From NCBI GenBank assembly GCA_020064725.1, contig JAGTWJ010000019.1, positions 3,720,001 to 3,784,000 on the forward strand: 64,000 nucleotides of DNA. Direction: 5' to 3'. Numbering within the stretch: the stretch's first letter is position 1; every line of letters starts with the position of its first letter. The notes beneath the pieces were generated by a model. That model did no database searches and was not told where the DNA came from. It saw nothing but the letters and a program-made list of their open reading frames with translations. Source of the DNA: Drechslerella dactyloides (lineage: Eukaryota > Ascomycota > Orbiliomycetes > Orbiliales > Orbiliaceae). This document shows positions 43,291-54,213 of this stretch, piece by piece. Position numbers and translations under genes: made by a program.

Positions 43291-44779
43291 CTACAACTCG
43301 TCCTTAACCGGTGCGCTGCTCTCCTTTGCATCAGCATCCTCCGCCTCGGCGCTCTCAACGAACCGCCTCAAGATGTTCTGCCTCTTCGTGATATCGTCCA
43401 GCTTCTCCGCGTTCAGCCCGCCCTTCGACACCATCTTTGTCAACCGCGCCAGCTCCTCCGTCACATACGTTGCTTTGTCCTGCAGCTTCTTTGCGACCTT
43501 AAGATAGTACTCCCTGTACTTTTCTTGCCCTTCCCTTGGGATGATAACATTGGCCACGAGCTTCAAGTCCTCCTCGAGCGTATGGATGCTGTCACGAACC
43601 TTGGCGCGGAGCATCTCGTCCATCAGGTCGAGTGTGCCGGCCTCGCTGTTCAGACCGCCGCCAGGGGTGCGGTGGGTCTCCGCGTGCTCATTGAGATAAT
43701 CGATGATCGCGACCTCCTCGCGGCCACCCTCGTACGTGCTCACGTCGCCGTGGGCAGCAGCGAAGAATTTGAGCGTCGGGTAGCCTTGGATTCCGTATTG
43801 TTCACAGGTGGCTTTGGAGCCGGGGGAGTCGCAGTCCATTTCAGCAACGACGACGGAGGGTTCGCGGACAAATGCCGAGGCGACCTTTTCGTAGATCGGT
43901 GCCAGTTTCTTGCAGTCTTTAGGAACGAGGTTAGCACGCCGTGCTGTAGGGACGAAATGAGATGCGGGAACAGGGTGATACGTACGTCCACACCATGGTG
44001 CATAAAACTTGACGAGTATGCTCTTGCTCTTGTCTTGGATGGTGGCGTCAAAGTTCGCGTCGGTCAAAACCTTGACCGCGCCTACTGCCTGCTTCTTCGC
44101 ACCGCCCTTGCCGCCGAGCTTGATACCCGTCTTGGTCGTGACGTATTCCGTCAGGGCTTCGAGTGTGCGGCCGCTGTCGTAGGTGACGGGTTCCTTGGAC
44201 TTTCCGTCGAACCACTTGAGCGTTGGGAAGCCCCTGACGTCAAACTTCTTTCCGAGGTTTCGATGGGCTATATTACCATTCCATAGACGATTGCATCAGC
44301 AGAGAACTTGCAGTGTGGATATACGGACGGGGTATGGAAGTGTGTAGAGGATATATGAGGGGTAGGCGTACCGTCAGCATCGAGTTTGGCAATGACGACC
44401 TTATCTTTGTATTGAGCAAAAGCATCTCCCAGCTCCTCAAACACCGGTGCAAGGGTCTTGCAGTCTGCATTTCCATAAATTCATAGTTAACAACACTTTA
44501 TGATACCCCAATGCACCCGTGATGCTGTATGATAGTAGAATGTATTGCCACTCACGTCCACACCACGGCTACACACACGACACCGTCAGCCAAACGCTCA
44601 ATTGCCACGCAGCAGGTTCCTGGGTCAATACATACCGCGAAAAACTTGACAAGAGCAGGCTTGCCGCTGTTCGTGATGACTTCGTCAAAGTTGTCCGGCG
44701 TCAGCTCGACGACATTCGCGCTCGCAACCGCGAGGGCGGCGTATAGCAGCCCGGACGCTGCAGTGAGGAGCAGCTTCAT
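43291..44779 (-). CDS. erp38: ER protein disulfide isomerase with two thioredoxin domains and a D domain, 385 aa
   Basis: Five exons: 44779-44636, 44568-44556 (13 nt), 44464-44372, 44267-43986 and 43916-43291 (1158 nt, 385 aa). The signal peptide is MKLLLTAASGLLYAALAVASA. Two thioredoxin domains follow (about 22-128 and 145-255). Each has an APWCGHCK active site: first FFAPWCGHCKTLAPVF, then KFYAPWCGHCKKLAPIY. FPTLKWF and YPTLKFF hold the conserved cis-Pro. The C-terminal ERp29c-like D domain has SIHTLEEDLKLVANVIIP, and the protein ends KDEL for ER retention. This is the architecture of N. crassa ERp38 and A. niger TigA. The enzyme makes and shuffles disulfides in secreted proteins. The ATG at 44779 is used; the frame is open further, but only from a GTG. 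It is divergent from TOM22. Confidence 0.95.
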
Positions 44780-45270
44780 GGTCACCACAGGCTAAAGTCA
44801 ATCCAACAGCGGTACGTACGCGTACTAACAAAAGAAGCCGGAACCAATGCGGCACAGGAGAAATAGCAGGTGAAGTAGAAGGCTGTAACGAAGATGGAGA
44901 GGGGGGAAGCCAGCTAGCACTCGCCGCGTAGTACTTCTTTCTGCTTGATAATCTGGAGAAGGCCAGCCTGGACGTAATAGCCAGCCTACACTTCCCCTCC
45001 CCGGGGCGCCTGACCAAGCGTCTCCCCGGGTGGCGCCCCCGAGATATCGACTAGTGCCCAGTGCTCCGGGGTGGGCTGCCCGCCACTATCGATAAACCCA
45101 CCCGGGCGCTTTCGTCACCGAAAAAATTCAAAAACCTCAAACAAACAGCGACAGGCGCACCATCCAGACATCACCACCAACCACACGACCCGACATCTCC
45201 AACCCTTCCACCCTCTACAAGAACACCCCCACCGTCGCTCACCCTCCAACTTCTACCCCCCACCGCCAAA
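44780..45270. promoter_or_regulatory. Divergent promoter PDI / TOM22
   Basis: About 490 bp. A C-rich, A-rich leader precedes TOM22 (many CACC and CCAAC runs). I see no exact unfolded-protein-response element, and no gene. Confidence 0.5.
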
Positions 45271-45843
45271 ATGGTTCAACTCGTCGAAGTCCCCGACGAA
45301 CACTACAACGAAAAGCAGCAAGGCGCCGACGACGACGACGCCTACTACACAGACACCGACTCCTCCATCACCTCCGCCGGCGAGCACCACCGACGGGCCG
45401 CCGACGACTCGGACGACTCGGACGCAGCCTCGGACACCTCCTCCGCGGACCTCGACTCGGAAACGCTGTACGACCGCCTCCTAGCCCTCAAGGACATCAT
45501 CCCGCCGGGCCGTCGCGCGCAGCTCTCCCGCTCGTTCAACGGGACGTACTCGTTCGTCTCCTCAGGTCTGCTGATGGGCGGGAAGACGCTGTGGGTGCTG
45601 AGTACGTCGGCGCTGATGCTGGGTGTCCCCTACGTGCTGGCGTGGCAGGAGGAGCAGCAGCTGCTCGAGATGGAGAAGGAGATGCAGATGCAGCAGAATC
45701 TGAACGAGGTATGCGCGCCTTTATGCATCATTCTACTCTCTGCCGTAGCCAGTAGAAATTCGTGGCAATGCTAACGTTGTGTGCAGTTGATCACACCCGG
45801 CGCGAAATCTTCGCTCACCCCGCCAGAGCTGCCGAAGCGGTAG
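45271..45843 (+). CDS. TOM22: Mitochondrial import receptor subunit TOM22, 164 aa
   Basis: Two exons: 45271-45708 and 45787-45843 (495 nt, 164 aa). The cytosolic N-terminal domain (about 1-75) is strongly acidic (ADDDDAYYTDTDSS, DDSDDSDAASDTSSADLDSE), which in this family binds presequences. ETLYDRLLALKDIIPPGRR comes next, then FNGTYSFVSSGLLMGGKTLWVLSTSALMLGVPYVLA, the single membrane anchor with its conserved Pro. The tail faces the intermembrane space: EEQQLLEMEKEMQMQQ, then LITPGAKSSLTP from exon 2. TOM22 is the central receptor and organiser of the TOM complex. The length is usual for ascomycetes (about 140-170). Confidence 0.95.
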
Positions 45844-47212
45844 ACAGCTGCCTGCCTCACCATCCTCCAGTCCAGTATTGAACATATTCAACCACCAGGC
45901 AGCCATCATCCCACACTCTGATGAAACCTCCAGATCCTCACCGACTTTGATCCACCACCTCCGTAATACCCAGCCAGTCTGGGACAGCGCCAGCTACAAG
46001 CACACGTCTCCTCTCCTATACTCCCTCCCGCAACGATATCCACGCACGTCCTTCCGCGAACCCTCTTTACATGTACAATAGACCCTTCTCTTCCTACATC
46101 CCTCTTTATTTACCACTCGCTAGTCCATCTATTGGTGTTCTGCAAAATCTGTACATATTTGCGCTATACATATTCGATCTTCAACCGGCTCATCCGCCCA
46201 TCTAATCGGGTTGACTAGCAACTTTGGACACATGCATCGTGCACGACTACGTGTACAGGAGTTGAACATTTACGTGGAACCTGCATTTGGGGGAAGACAC
46301 CTTCCATTTCGCTATATTATGCTATTCTACTAACAATAATGCATCCTCTAATGGGATCAAAGGGGAAAAAAGGGAAAGGAAAGGGAAAGGAAAGAGGGGA
46401 AACCGTGAACGCCTGAGAATGCTAATAGTACATGCCCAGTCGTAATCATAAAAATGCCGTGTGAGTAAATGCCGATAAGAATCACGCAAACTGGTGGAAA
46501 GGGAAGGGGTAGGATGGGGAATACAAGTGGATAAGAAAGAAGTGGTGTGATAGAAGTAAATCTGGAAAACAAGAAGTGAAAGGGAGAAAAATGTAAAAGG
46601 AAAAAACTGAAATATAGTCAGCCTCGATTTCAAACAAGTATGGGTTGCATGCTTGCTCTGGTCCCGAGGCTGGGATAGAATAGAGTGGATGCTTGAAAGC
46701 CGAATAGAATGAAAGGAGAAAACGAAAAGAGAATATGTTGGCATGACGGAAGAGAAGATGGAGGAGTCGAAATCGGAATGTGGAGGGGAGAGAACGAGTA
46801 TGAGAAAATAGAAGATCAAAGGATGGAATACTAGAGAAGAGGGGAATAAGAGGAGAAAGAATAGAGGATAAGAGGATGTCGTGAAGCAGTGGGTATAAGG
46901 ATGGCGGATGGGAGAATAAGAGAGAGTCAAGTAGGAGATAGGGGAATGTAAATAAGTGCATGTCAATCGTAAGAGCATTAAGAGTCCGCGATAATAGCGC
47001 GTCATACAAAAAAGGGAGTGGAGAGTGTTGAAGCATAAGAAGCGGACAATTATAAGAAAGTAGTGGTGAAAATCGAAAACTGCGATCAATCATGCATGCG
47101 AGAACGTACGCCGCAACAGAACAACAGATCCCTCCACATGGGAATCCTTCATAAAACGGGGCGCAAATTTATACAATCAACGGACGATAAGGATGATGTG
47201 TTGGTGATTGAT
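45844..47212. other. Convergent spacer with a long purine-rich strand
   Basis: About 1.4 kb between TOM22 and the DUF4211-like gene. From about 46340 to 47000 the plus strand is strongly purine-rich (GGAAAGG, GAGAAAGAATAGAGG). This produces long but meaningless Phe/Leu/Ser/Pro-rich frames on the minus strand. No gene is supported. Confidence 0.55.
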
Positions 47213-49827
47213 TCAGAGTCGCTTTCGCCTTCTGCCCGGTTGTTCATCTTCGGCAAGCTCATATTCCACTTCCTCTCTTTGCTCTCCGTCGCTAAGGAAG
47301 TAGATATCTTCATTAAGTAGCTTCTTCTTCTCCTCTTCAGTTGTAGGCACTGGTTCTGGAACTGCTGAAGGGCGTAATGCTGGAGCTCTCGAGGACTCTG
47401 GCACCGGAGCTTCTGGGGTGTCCGGTCTCTCATCTCTCGTCAAGTCAACAGCATCTTTCTTGACAGCCACGCCAGGTCCGTTCTTGCGCGTATTGCCACC
47501 ATTCCCATGCGCCTCCGGCCTCGAGACTGGCGAATTTTGGCGAATGAATGCTCTGTCACGCTTTGTAGGCTTCGGCTTGATGTTGAAGATGGGGTTATGT
47601 TTCTGGTCATCACCAAAGTTTTCCGACCGGAAATTTTGAGATTCACGGAGGAGTGCGCACAGCTCCTCGAACCGAGCTTCGAGGCCTTCCTTGGCGCTAT
47701 CATACCAGCCATCGAAATGCAAGGCGCCGAATTCATGTATGCGGCGGGGGGTGATTCTTAACCCGTGGGTGAGCAATGAGAGCCCATCAGCGTCAATAAA
47801 TTCGCAGTCTTGAAGACTCTGCATGATCCAGCGTTTGAGATGTCTCTCCCAGTGTTTGAGACTATGGTGGATGCGAATGATGTCGATGCACTTACTAAAT
47901 TTCGATTTCAAATTAGCACTGATACTGGGTAACTCGAGGATAGGGGTAGCACGTACTCTCCCACATAGAAACGGGCAGGGTCGTTGCCGGATTTGAAGTC
48001 AGGGTCAACATCCTGATCAGACTCATCAAGAGCGATATCGACGTTACCGTCTTGGTGATTCTTGCATGGAACGCCGAAGAATCGAACGGAAGAAGCGACA
48101 CCGTGGCGCTGCTTGCAGCAGCTACACAGAACGTTGTCTCCCATCTCGTGTTTAATAGGTGCGAGAAAATGGATCCTCATCCGTCTCATCTCCTCGCGGA
48201 ATTCGGCGCGCCACTCGTCAACAATCGCCTGAAAGTTGGGGCCATAGAGGGCACGAATGCCGTTGATGATTCGAATGATAACCAGCTTTCTCCCTTCATT
48301 GATATCCCCGCTGATTGTATGCTGAGTATTCTTTGGAAATAAAGCTCGACAAAAGACCCTAAAAACCAACGCCTTGAAGGCATTGAGTTCAGATTCATGA
48401 GGGGCGATATTGAGAGTCGGGGGGATATCGATTTTGCTGTGGAAGCGTCCTTTGCCCCTTGTGCGCGGCTCTAAGGGTTTGACCTTCAATCCAGTGAGGT
48501 CCTCTTCCCCATTGGCCAATCTAGGCTTTTTCGGGTTCTTTTTTCGACGCACCACTTCTTGACTAGGCTCTGGGGAAGCCTCAGACATTGGTACTTGCTC
48601 ATGCTCAGCTTCAGAGTCGGATCCAGATTCTGAAACTATGATGCGTCTCGGAGGTCGGGTTTCAGGACTTTCAATTGCTCTTTGGTTGCCGAGCCGAGAG
48701 CGAACCGACCGCTGACGCGGACGTGTAGCTTTCACATTAACGGGTTTAGGGGCAGGTGTTGATATAGCCGAGCGGACTTCCGGGGAGGCTCCAGTCCCGG
48801 TCTCAATTTCTTCCTCGTCAGGTTCATTATCGCACAGTTCGCGATCCTGAGGTGGAGTCCCAAAGAGGGCGTTGATTTCCTCGGAGCCGAGCCTACGTCG
48901 TCCGAGACGTGCCTCAAAACCGTTGCCGATAGTGGAGGTATCCTCGTCGGGTTCAGCAATCTGTAACTCTGACTGCGTGTCGGGACCGGGAGTTGCGAGA
49001 TTATCGGTGAGATCATAGTCCATAGCATCGTCGTCACCGTCGTCTTCGTCCAAGAATAAGGATCCCAATGGTTGTGTGGAATGTTGGGTCATGCCGCTTT
49101 GGAGTCCCGGAGAAGTGGTGGTCTGTGCAGGGGTCGATTTTGTGACCCATATGGCCTGCGTTCCGGGGGCCCATCGGGTGATCGGTCCGGTTGTCCACTC
49201 AGGTCCTTGGCCGGCATCGTACTGGCGTTTCGCATCCCCCGCTCGTTGGACGTAATCGTACTGGCGTTTCAATTCCTCTGATATTTGAGCTATCCATTGT
49301 GATGCTGTATCCTGGGCATCAGAAGGCCCGCTCCACTGGGCGTCCAAGTTGGTGGATGGCGTGTCCGTAGGGAAAGAAGCTGGTTGTTTACCAAGCTGGC
49401 GCTCAGACAATCCAGTGGAGAGATGTTCGGGTTGGATATTCTCGACTTGGTGCGGCACGAATTGAGGTGGAGGCATCAAATGCCGCGCATTGAGATCGTG
49501 TCGGGTGCTTGAATTGATCAAGCTCTCGCTAGCGTTGCGCATGTGACGAGGAGGTTGTTGTCCGGCCGGAGCGGGGTGGGAGTCGGACTGAACAGTTGGA
49601 CGGGACTCGTGGTGACTTTGATCCTGCTGTTGTAGCTGCAGACGAGATGGATCGTAGAGGGATTGCGATCGACGTTGTCTACTACTAGCCGCAGGACGTT
49701 GGACACGGGGAGAAGCTTCTCGAGAATGGTCAACATCCGAGGGTTTTTTGACGAAGGAAAATGGATCTCTTCCGTCGTCAACGTAGGCCAGCCCTGGAGG
49801 TGGCTTACGGTTGTCACGACGTGACAT
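47213..49827 (-). CDS. DUF4211-like nuclear protein, 850 aa
   Basis: Two exons: 49827-47957 and 47894-47213 (2553 nt, 850 aa). Residues 1 to about 540 are disordered, rich in Gln, Ser, Pro and acidic clusters (LFLDEDDGDDDAMDYD; SESGSDSEAEHE), with basic stretches (RRKKNPKKPR) that look like nuclear signals. The C-terminal third is folded: HESELNAFKALVFRVFCRALF, then FREEMRRMRIHFLAPIKHEMG. A Cys cluster (CSCC) follows, then FYVGDKCIDIIRIHHSLKHWE across the intron. The helix-Cys-'HxLxHW' arrangement resembles DUF4211, known from fungal proteins and vertebrate QSER1/PRR12. I assign this by pattern only. The tail again is disordered, with LSDGEQREEVEYELAEDE and a basic end. A chromatin or transcription role is inferred. 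Confidence 0.75.
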
Positions 49828-50637
49828 GTCTGTGTATTTTTGGAAACGGATAGATCTCGAGGGAGAGGCAATTGAGCAAGCAGGCTCGAATGGGAGCAAG
49901 ATTCGAGCCCAAGAGAGTGAAAAAAGGAAGATGATTTGAGAAGGGTGACTGATTCGAGGTCGGTAAGGATTGAGTGTGAGTGCGGATGGGGGGAGGTTTG
50001 TGTATGAGGGCACGCGTGCCTGAGGGAAGCTACGATCGGGAGACGACGCCTGACCAGTGAGGGGAAAAGTCACTGGTGAGGCTCGCGAGAGGCTTTGGAT
50101 AGAAGGAGTGGTTCAATGGGAGGGAACGCGTGGATGAGAAGGTGATGATAGTTCGAAGGGTGGAGAGGGAGAGGAGGAAGAGAGGAGGAGAGGAAGGAGG
50201 GGCGAAGACCGGCGAGGGGGGCCAATTTATAGTCGTCGCTGCGGGGCGAGGGAATCAATCAATTGAATTGGCCCGATCTGTCGCTGGCTGGCCCTCGATC
50301 AGCGGCGGCCGCTGACTGCTGTGACTGCTGCTGTGACTGCTGCTGTGACCGCCGCCGAGACCGCCGCCGCTGACCAGGAAACCACTCGAGACGGTTCGAC
50401 ATCCATCACGACCCAGAGAACAAGCCATCGCCTGCCCCGCGGGCGAGAGCGGGTTTCAGCCGCCGTCCAGCGCCGTCTGCGCTTTCGCTCGCGACGTGGA
50501 GCCGGCGTGCGGCTGGTGGCGGGTGTTCTACCTCCGGAGGGCTATGTCTTCGATGCAGCTCAGAGCTGCGGTTCGCTGGCTGCAAGAGCCGATTCGCCAG
50601 ACGCCTCTGGTTCTAATGGACAAGCGGATACAGAAGG
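49828..50637. other. Promoter of the DUF4211-like gene and GC-rich spacer
   Basis: About 810 bp. The coding frame of the DUF4211-like gene stays open to 50073, so its start could lie higher. G/A-rich leader sequence (50100-50220) and a 12-bp tandem repeat (50317-50375) lie here. No separate gene is supported. Confidence 0.5.
50317..50375. repeat. Imperfect 12-bp tandem repeat TGCTGTGACTGC-type
   Basis: Three near-perfect units of TGCTGTGACTGC pass into related GACCGCCGCCGA units. It is GC-rich and could form slipped or hairpin structures. Confidence 0.75.
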
Positions 50638-51354
50638 TCAGTGCCACGATCTTGTTATACGATGCCAATGCCCCGCTGAAATGGACGGATGCTCACCAGG
50701 GTGCTCGCTCGTGCCCGCCTCGGTCTCCTCTAGGGCGCCATCTTTCGCAGGCACCGATCCTCCGTTCGGCTCGCCGGCCAGATATGCTTCCACGAAAGCC
50801 GCGTCCAGATCTTCGGCAGAGGGCTCTCCGCCAGCCGTGATACCTTCCCTCAGGCGTTTTCCACTGCCTTGGTCCGTGCCCGGGATCTGTGCCTGCCATT
50901 CGCCTGTTGTCGCCGACACCGAGTCGGCATCGGGGAATCGCTGGTACTGCCGCAGTTGCGCGTGCTTCCGCTTCGATGGGACCTTGATGCACACCTCGAA
51001 GCCGCTGCCGCTGCTCCCTCCCGCCGTTCCAAACGCGAACTTTGATCCGACTGTCGGAGACGCAGATGCTGATGCTGATGCTGATGCCGATTGGGAAGAT
51101 GTAGGTCGAGAGGTGACGATAGGAGGTGATGCAGAGGTGGAAGAGTTTGATGTCACGGCCTGCAGCTTGCTCAGGTTGCCTCTGCGTGCGTGAGGAGGCC
51201 TGGTGGTCGTCGTCGCAGTCGTGCTGGAGCTCGTCCTACCAACCCGATTGGCGCTGGGGGACCCGCTCTGTGAGGGCGTCTGACGTTTGTGGGCGGGAAT
51301 GTCCTTTGGGGAGAGCCCCAGGGCAGCAACTTCGCTCGGTTCCAGTAGCGGCAT
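50638..51354 (-). CDS. Ser/Ala-rich hypothetical protein, 238 aa
   Basis: Single exon from the ATG at 51354. The N-terminus (MPLLEPSEVAALGLSPKDIP) and the segment GFEVCIKVPSKRKHAQLRQY with FPDADSVSATTGEWQAQIPG look ordered. The centre is low complexity, with alternating Ser-Ala coded by a GAT/GCT-type array near 51062-51095. The C-terminal part is acidic (EPSAEDLDAAFVEAYLAGEP). No family is recognised. The opposite strand also has a long frame (50321-51193), but this one has better composition at both ends and a plausible start. The C-terminal end may be mis-defined if an intron is missed. Confidence 0.6.
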   Translation of the reverse strand: MPLLEPSEVAALGLSPKDIPAHKRQTPSQSGSPSANRVGRTSSSTTATTTTRPPHARRGNLSKLQAVTSNSSTSASPPIVTSRPTSSQSASASASASASPTVGSKFAFGTAGGSSGSGFEVCIKVPSKRKHAQLRQYQRFPDADSVSATTGEWQAQIPGTDQGSGKRLREGITAGGEPSAEDLDAAFVEAYLAGEPNGGSVPAKDGALEETEAGTSEHPGEHPSISAGHWHRITRSWH

Positions 51355-52271
51355 CCTGACTCTGTTGAGGTCCGTTCAATGATCCGGTTGATATCGACAG
51401 AACAGTTGTGATACAGCGCGTGGTTTAGTTGATGAAAGCCGCTCGGCAAACGAGGCTGGGCGCGCGGAGGTCAAATTAAAGCCGGCCAAGCCTGGTCCAG
51501 GAACTGTGCGACAGGGGTGCAAACTTAACGTAATTAACGGTGTCCTCGGGCGCAGATGAGAAGGTTCCACCGAAGCGAGACGTCCCAGCTTAAGCGAGTC
51601 GACTCAGCCGTGGACGACCTCGTGGCGGGCGACTTCGTGGCGGATGATATGCATGCATGGCAGGTTCAGCCAAATGCGCGCAGCTATATTTACGAGCCGC
51701 CTAGTCTTTTCTCAACCGCGTGCGCCTGTGCGCTAGTATATCCCTAGGTACCTGAACTAGATTCTGTCCCTACTGAGACAACAGCTAACTAGTTCCTGGC
51801 CGGTTAGATTTATCAGCCTCTTTCACATTATAGCTACCACAGTGTTACTAGCCTTAGCTACTTAAGTACTCTTCCAACGACCATTGAACTGTGCAGGACA
51901 CAACCATGCCAGCTGCCCCATAAATCGGACACTAAGTCCGTCCGACTAAATTGACTTTGTCCAGATGATTGAGCTATCTACAAACCTCCCGTCGGGTTGC
52001 GCAGGTCCAAAGCAAAGATCCAACAGTAACATTACGATGATACTGCGGGGTTATCTCATACATAGGATAGGAAATACTGCTATCTAGATACTATAATCGT
52101 TGATTCGTTTTTCCGATTCGATTATCTGAGCACCATCTTTCTTGTCTAATGCTTACTCCCAGTTCCCGTGTAGCCAAGATTCTTTCCGTATTCCAGCCCC
52201 GAAAAAAAAAACCAAACTTTTCCTCGCGACGTAGAATCCACCTCCTCGCCGCGAACCACTCTTTGTACTTT
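51355..52271. other. Intergenic, no gene seen
   Basis: About 920 bp of unremarkable sequence with short frames only. Confidence 0.5.
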
Positions 52272-52571
52272 CTAAAGCGGAGGCTCTTTGATAAGCGGTG
52301 GCGTCTTCCTCGGATCCGGCATCGCAATTCGCCGTCCAGCATCCTTAACCTGCTCTTCCAACATCTTGATAATCGCCTCCGGAGCATTCCCGCGGTCCTT
52401 CATCGTCTGCAGTTTCTCCTGAAGATGCGCCTTCGTGGCCACTAACACCTTTCTAACCTCTTCAGGTGACGGTTCCTCGGCGTCATCGGTCCCCGCGTCG
52501 GGCGGGAGAGTGTCCGGTGCGTCGGACGCAGAAGGGCCACTCGTCAAGATGGGATCTGAAAAATCCGACAT
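52272..52571 (-). CDS. Small acidic coiled-coil protein, 99 aa
   Basis: Intronless frame from the ATG at 52571. The N-terminal 35 residues are acidic and disordered (DTLPPDAGTDDAEEPSPEE). One helix follows, VRKVLVATKAHLQEKLQTMK, then PEAIIKMLEEQVKDAGRR and a Pro-rich end. No domain is recognised. The helical half resembles, at low level, that of the 84-aa product at 53541 (shared ATKA, a Gly, then PE, then LE). It may be one of a local group of three small genes. Confidence 0.6.
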   Translation of the reverse strand: MSDFSDPILTSGPSASDAPDTLPPDAGTDDAEEPSPEEVRKVLVATKAHLQEKLQTMKDRGNAPEAIIKMLEEQVKDAGRRIAMPDPRKTPPLIKEPPL

Positions 52572-53540
52572 GTCTATATATGTGCGTGTGCTACCAAAAC
52601 ATGTTTCAAGTTAGCGACGTCTGTGGGTTTTTTGCTGCCGGTCTTCTGGCGTCAGAAGTTGGTTTGACACTGACCTTTGAGGTTCAACTGCGGAATTCAA
52701 TATATGAGAGTTACGATGGACGGGATTATATCGCAATTTGTGTCGTGTAGAAATTATTAGCAAACATGGGCTACGCGAGATCTCCCTCTCTTTATATATA
52801 CTTATATACCTACTAGGTAACGATGAATCCTACGCAAAGTTACTTATTTACGTAAGTAAATACCTATTATGCAAAGTATACTTCTGGCGGAAGAACTGCC
52901 AGTTTTTTCTTCCGTCATCGGATGCATACCGTGGGTAGTAGTCCCACCAGATAGAAAGCCAATGGCAGGTTGATCTCGCAAACCAAGCCTTCGTGGGTAA
53001 AATATAATAGTATTGGCACATATGTTTGATATCAGTTAGCGTTCCTCGTGGGTCCACAGTAAGACCCGGGGATAAAAGATATACGCAAAGTTTCTGGATG
53101 TAACGGGCTTCAAAACCCCACCACAAATGCAACATAAGTATTATATTCATGCATGCATAGCTCCCACATATGCGTACCATTCAATGTCCCGAAGAATTAA
53201 TTTAAATATTTCCATTGTCGAGCGCCATGCGTTATATTTTACCGCTGCTTTAAATTCTAGCTCCCGCGCTGCCACTAGATTTACAGGTTACGATCTAGCT
53301 CTACTACGCCTATCCTGTGCAAACCTCATAGTACACTCGACAAATACCAGGTTGTACACCATCCATTCTTACAATCAAGTCAAAATATAACTTTGCGCCC
53401 ATTTCAAAGTACGTTGTTTCATTATCCTCCGAAGTTTTACTTCGCTCGTCGTCGGGGTTTTAAATTTTCTATGATCATCAAAGATATATAATTGTATTGG
53501 CAAGTTCATAGCTAATGCAAGTAAAGTAATACCATTCGAA
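52572..53540. other. AT-rich intergenic region
   Basis: About 970 bp with no supported gene; a divergent promoter for the two small genes on either side. Confidence 0.5.
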
Positions 53541-53795
53541 ATGTCAGATCAACCTTTAAACGCCGGTACCTCAGCCTCAGCTTTCATGAATACAGCCACC
53601 GAGCAAACCCCTTCGCCAACAGCAATGATCCAGGCCGCGACGACCGAGCAGTTGAAAACAGCTCTAAACATGTTCGCAGCCACGAAGGCGCAAGTGGCGG
53701 CCGGGGTGGTCAGCGTGCCGGAGGGTCTGCTGCAAGAACTCGAGGCTAGAAAGGTAGAGGCGGAGGAGGAGCTGAAGCGGAGAGGGGAGACGTAA
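53541..53795 (+). CDS. Small coiled-coil protein, 84 aa
   Basis: Intronless frame from an ATG in good context (CGAAATGTC). It is disordered, Thr/Ser/Ala-rich to about residue 33. Two predicted amphipathic helices follow, TEQLKTALNMFAATKAQVAA and PEGLLQELEARKVEAEEELK. No family is recognised. It seems distantly related to the 99-aa protein at 52272-52571. Confidence 0.6.
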   Translation: MSDQPLNAGTSASAFMNTATEQTPSPTAMIQAATTEQLKTALNMFAATKAQVAAGVVSVPEGLLQELEARKVEAEEELKRRGET

Positions 53796-54213
53796 TCGGA
53801 AGCAAATATCAAATACGAGTATATGTATTACAGTGCTTGATATAATCATCATATCGGCTATATCTAGAGTTTATTTAGCCTTGGCCACGGGTACCTAGAT
53901 ATCGATGAATCACACGAGGGTAGGGCAATGTACGTCTATTTTAAAATGCATCGATCAACTTCGTATACGCAGGCCCTATAGGCCTAGCGTAGCAGTGGCA
54001 TTTTCATTGGCTGTCGTATGTAATACCACTAACTATTAATTTCTCGATCCCCAATACATATTTTCAAATCTCATGTACGGGTCTGCTCGACGACTTGATA
54101 GGCCGGAAACACCAACGAAAGCCAGTATAATTCTAAGAAAAACATAGTTAAAACCCGGCCAGCTTTACCTATTTTTTTAAATCCTGAACGGGTCCCATGC
54201 TGGCGGTATCAAG
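53796..54213. other. Convergent spacer between small genes
   Basis: About 420 bp, AT-rich; no gene seen. Confidence 0.5.

Noticed and set aside
46322..47093. 255-aa minus-strand frame rich in Phe, Leu, Ser and Pro
   Set aside because: It is produced by the purine-rich plus strand; no conserved motif, and overlapping frames in the same direction are equally long.
50321..51193. 290-aa plus-strand frame opposite the Ser/Ala-rich gene
   Set aside because: It starts in a tandem repeat and has no recognisable content; the minus-strand frame has a better start and ordered ends. Some doubt remains.
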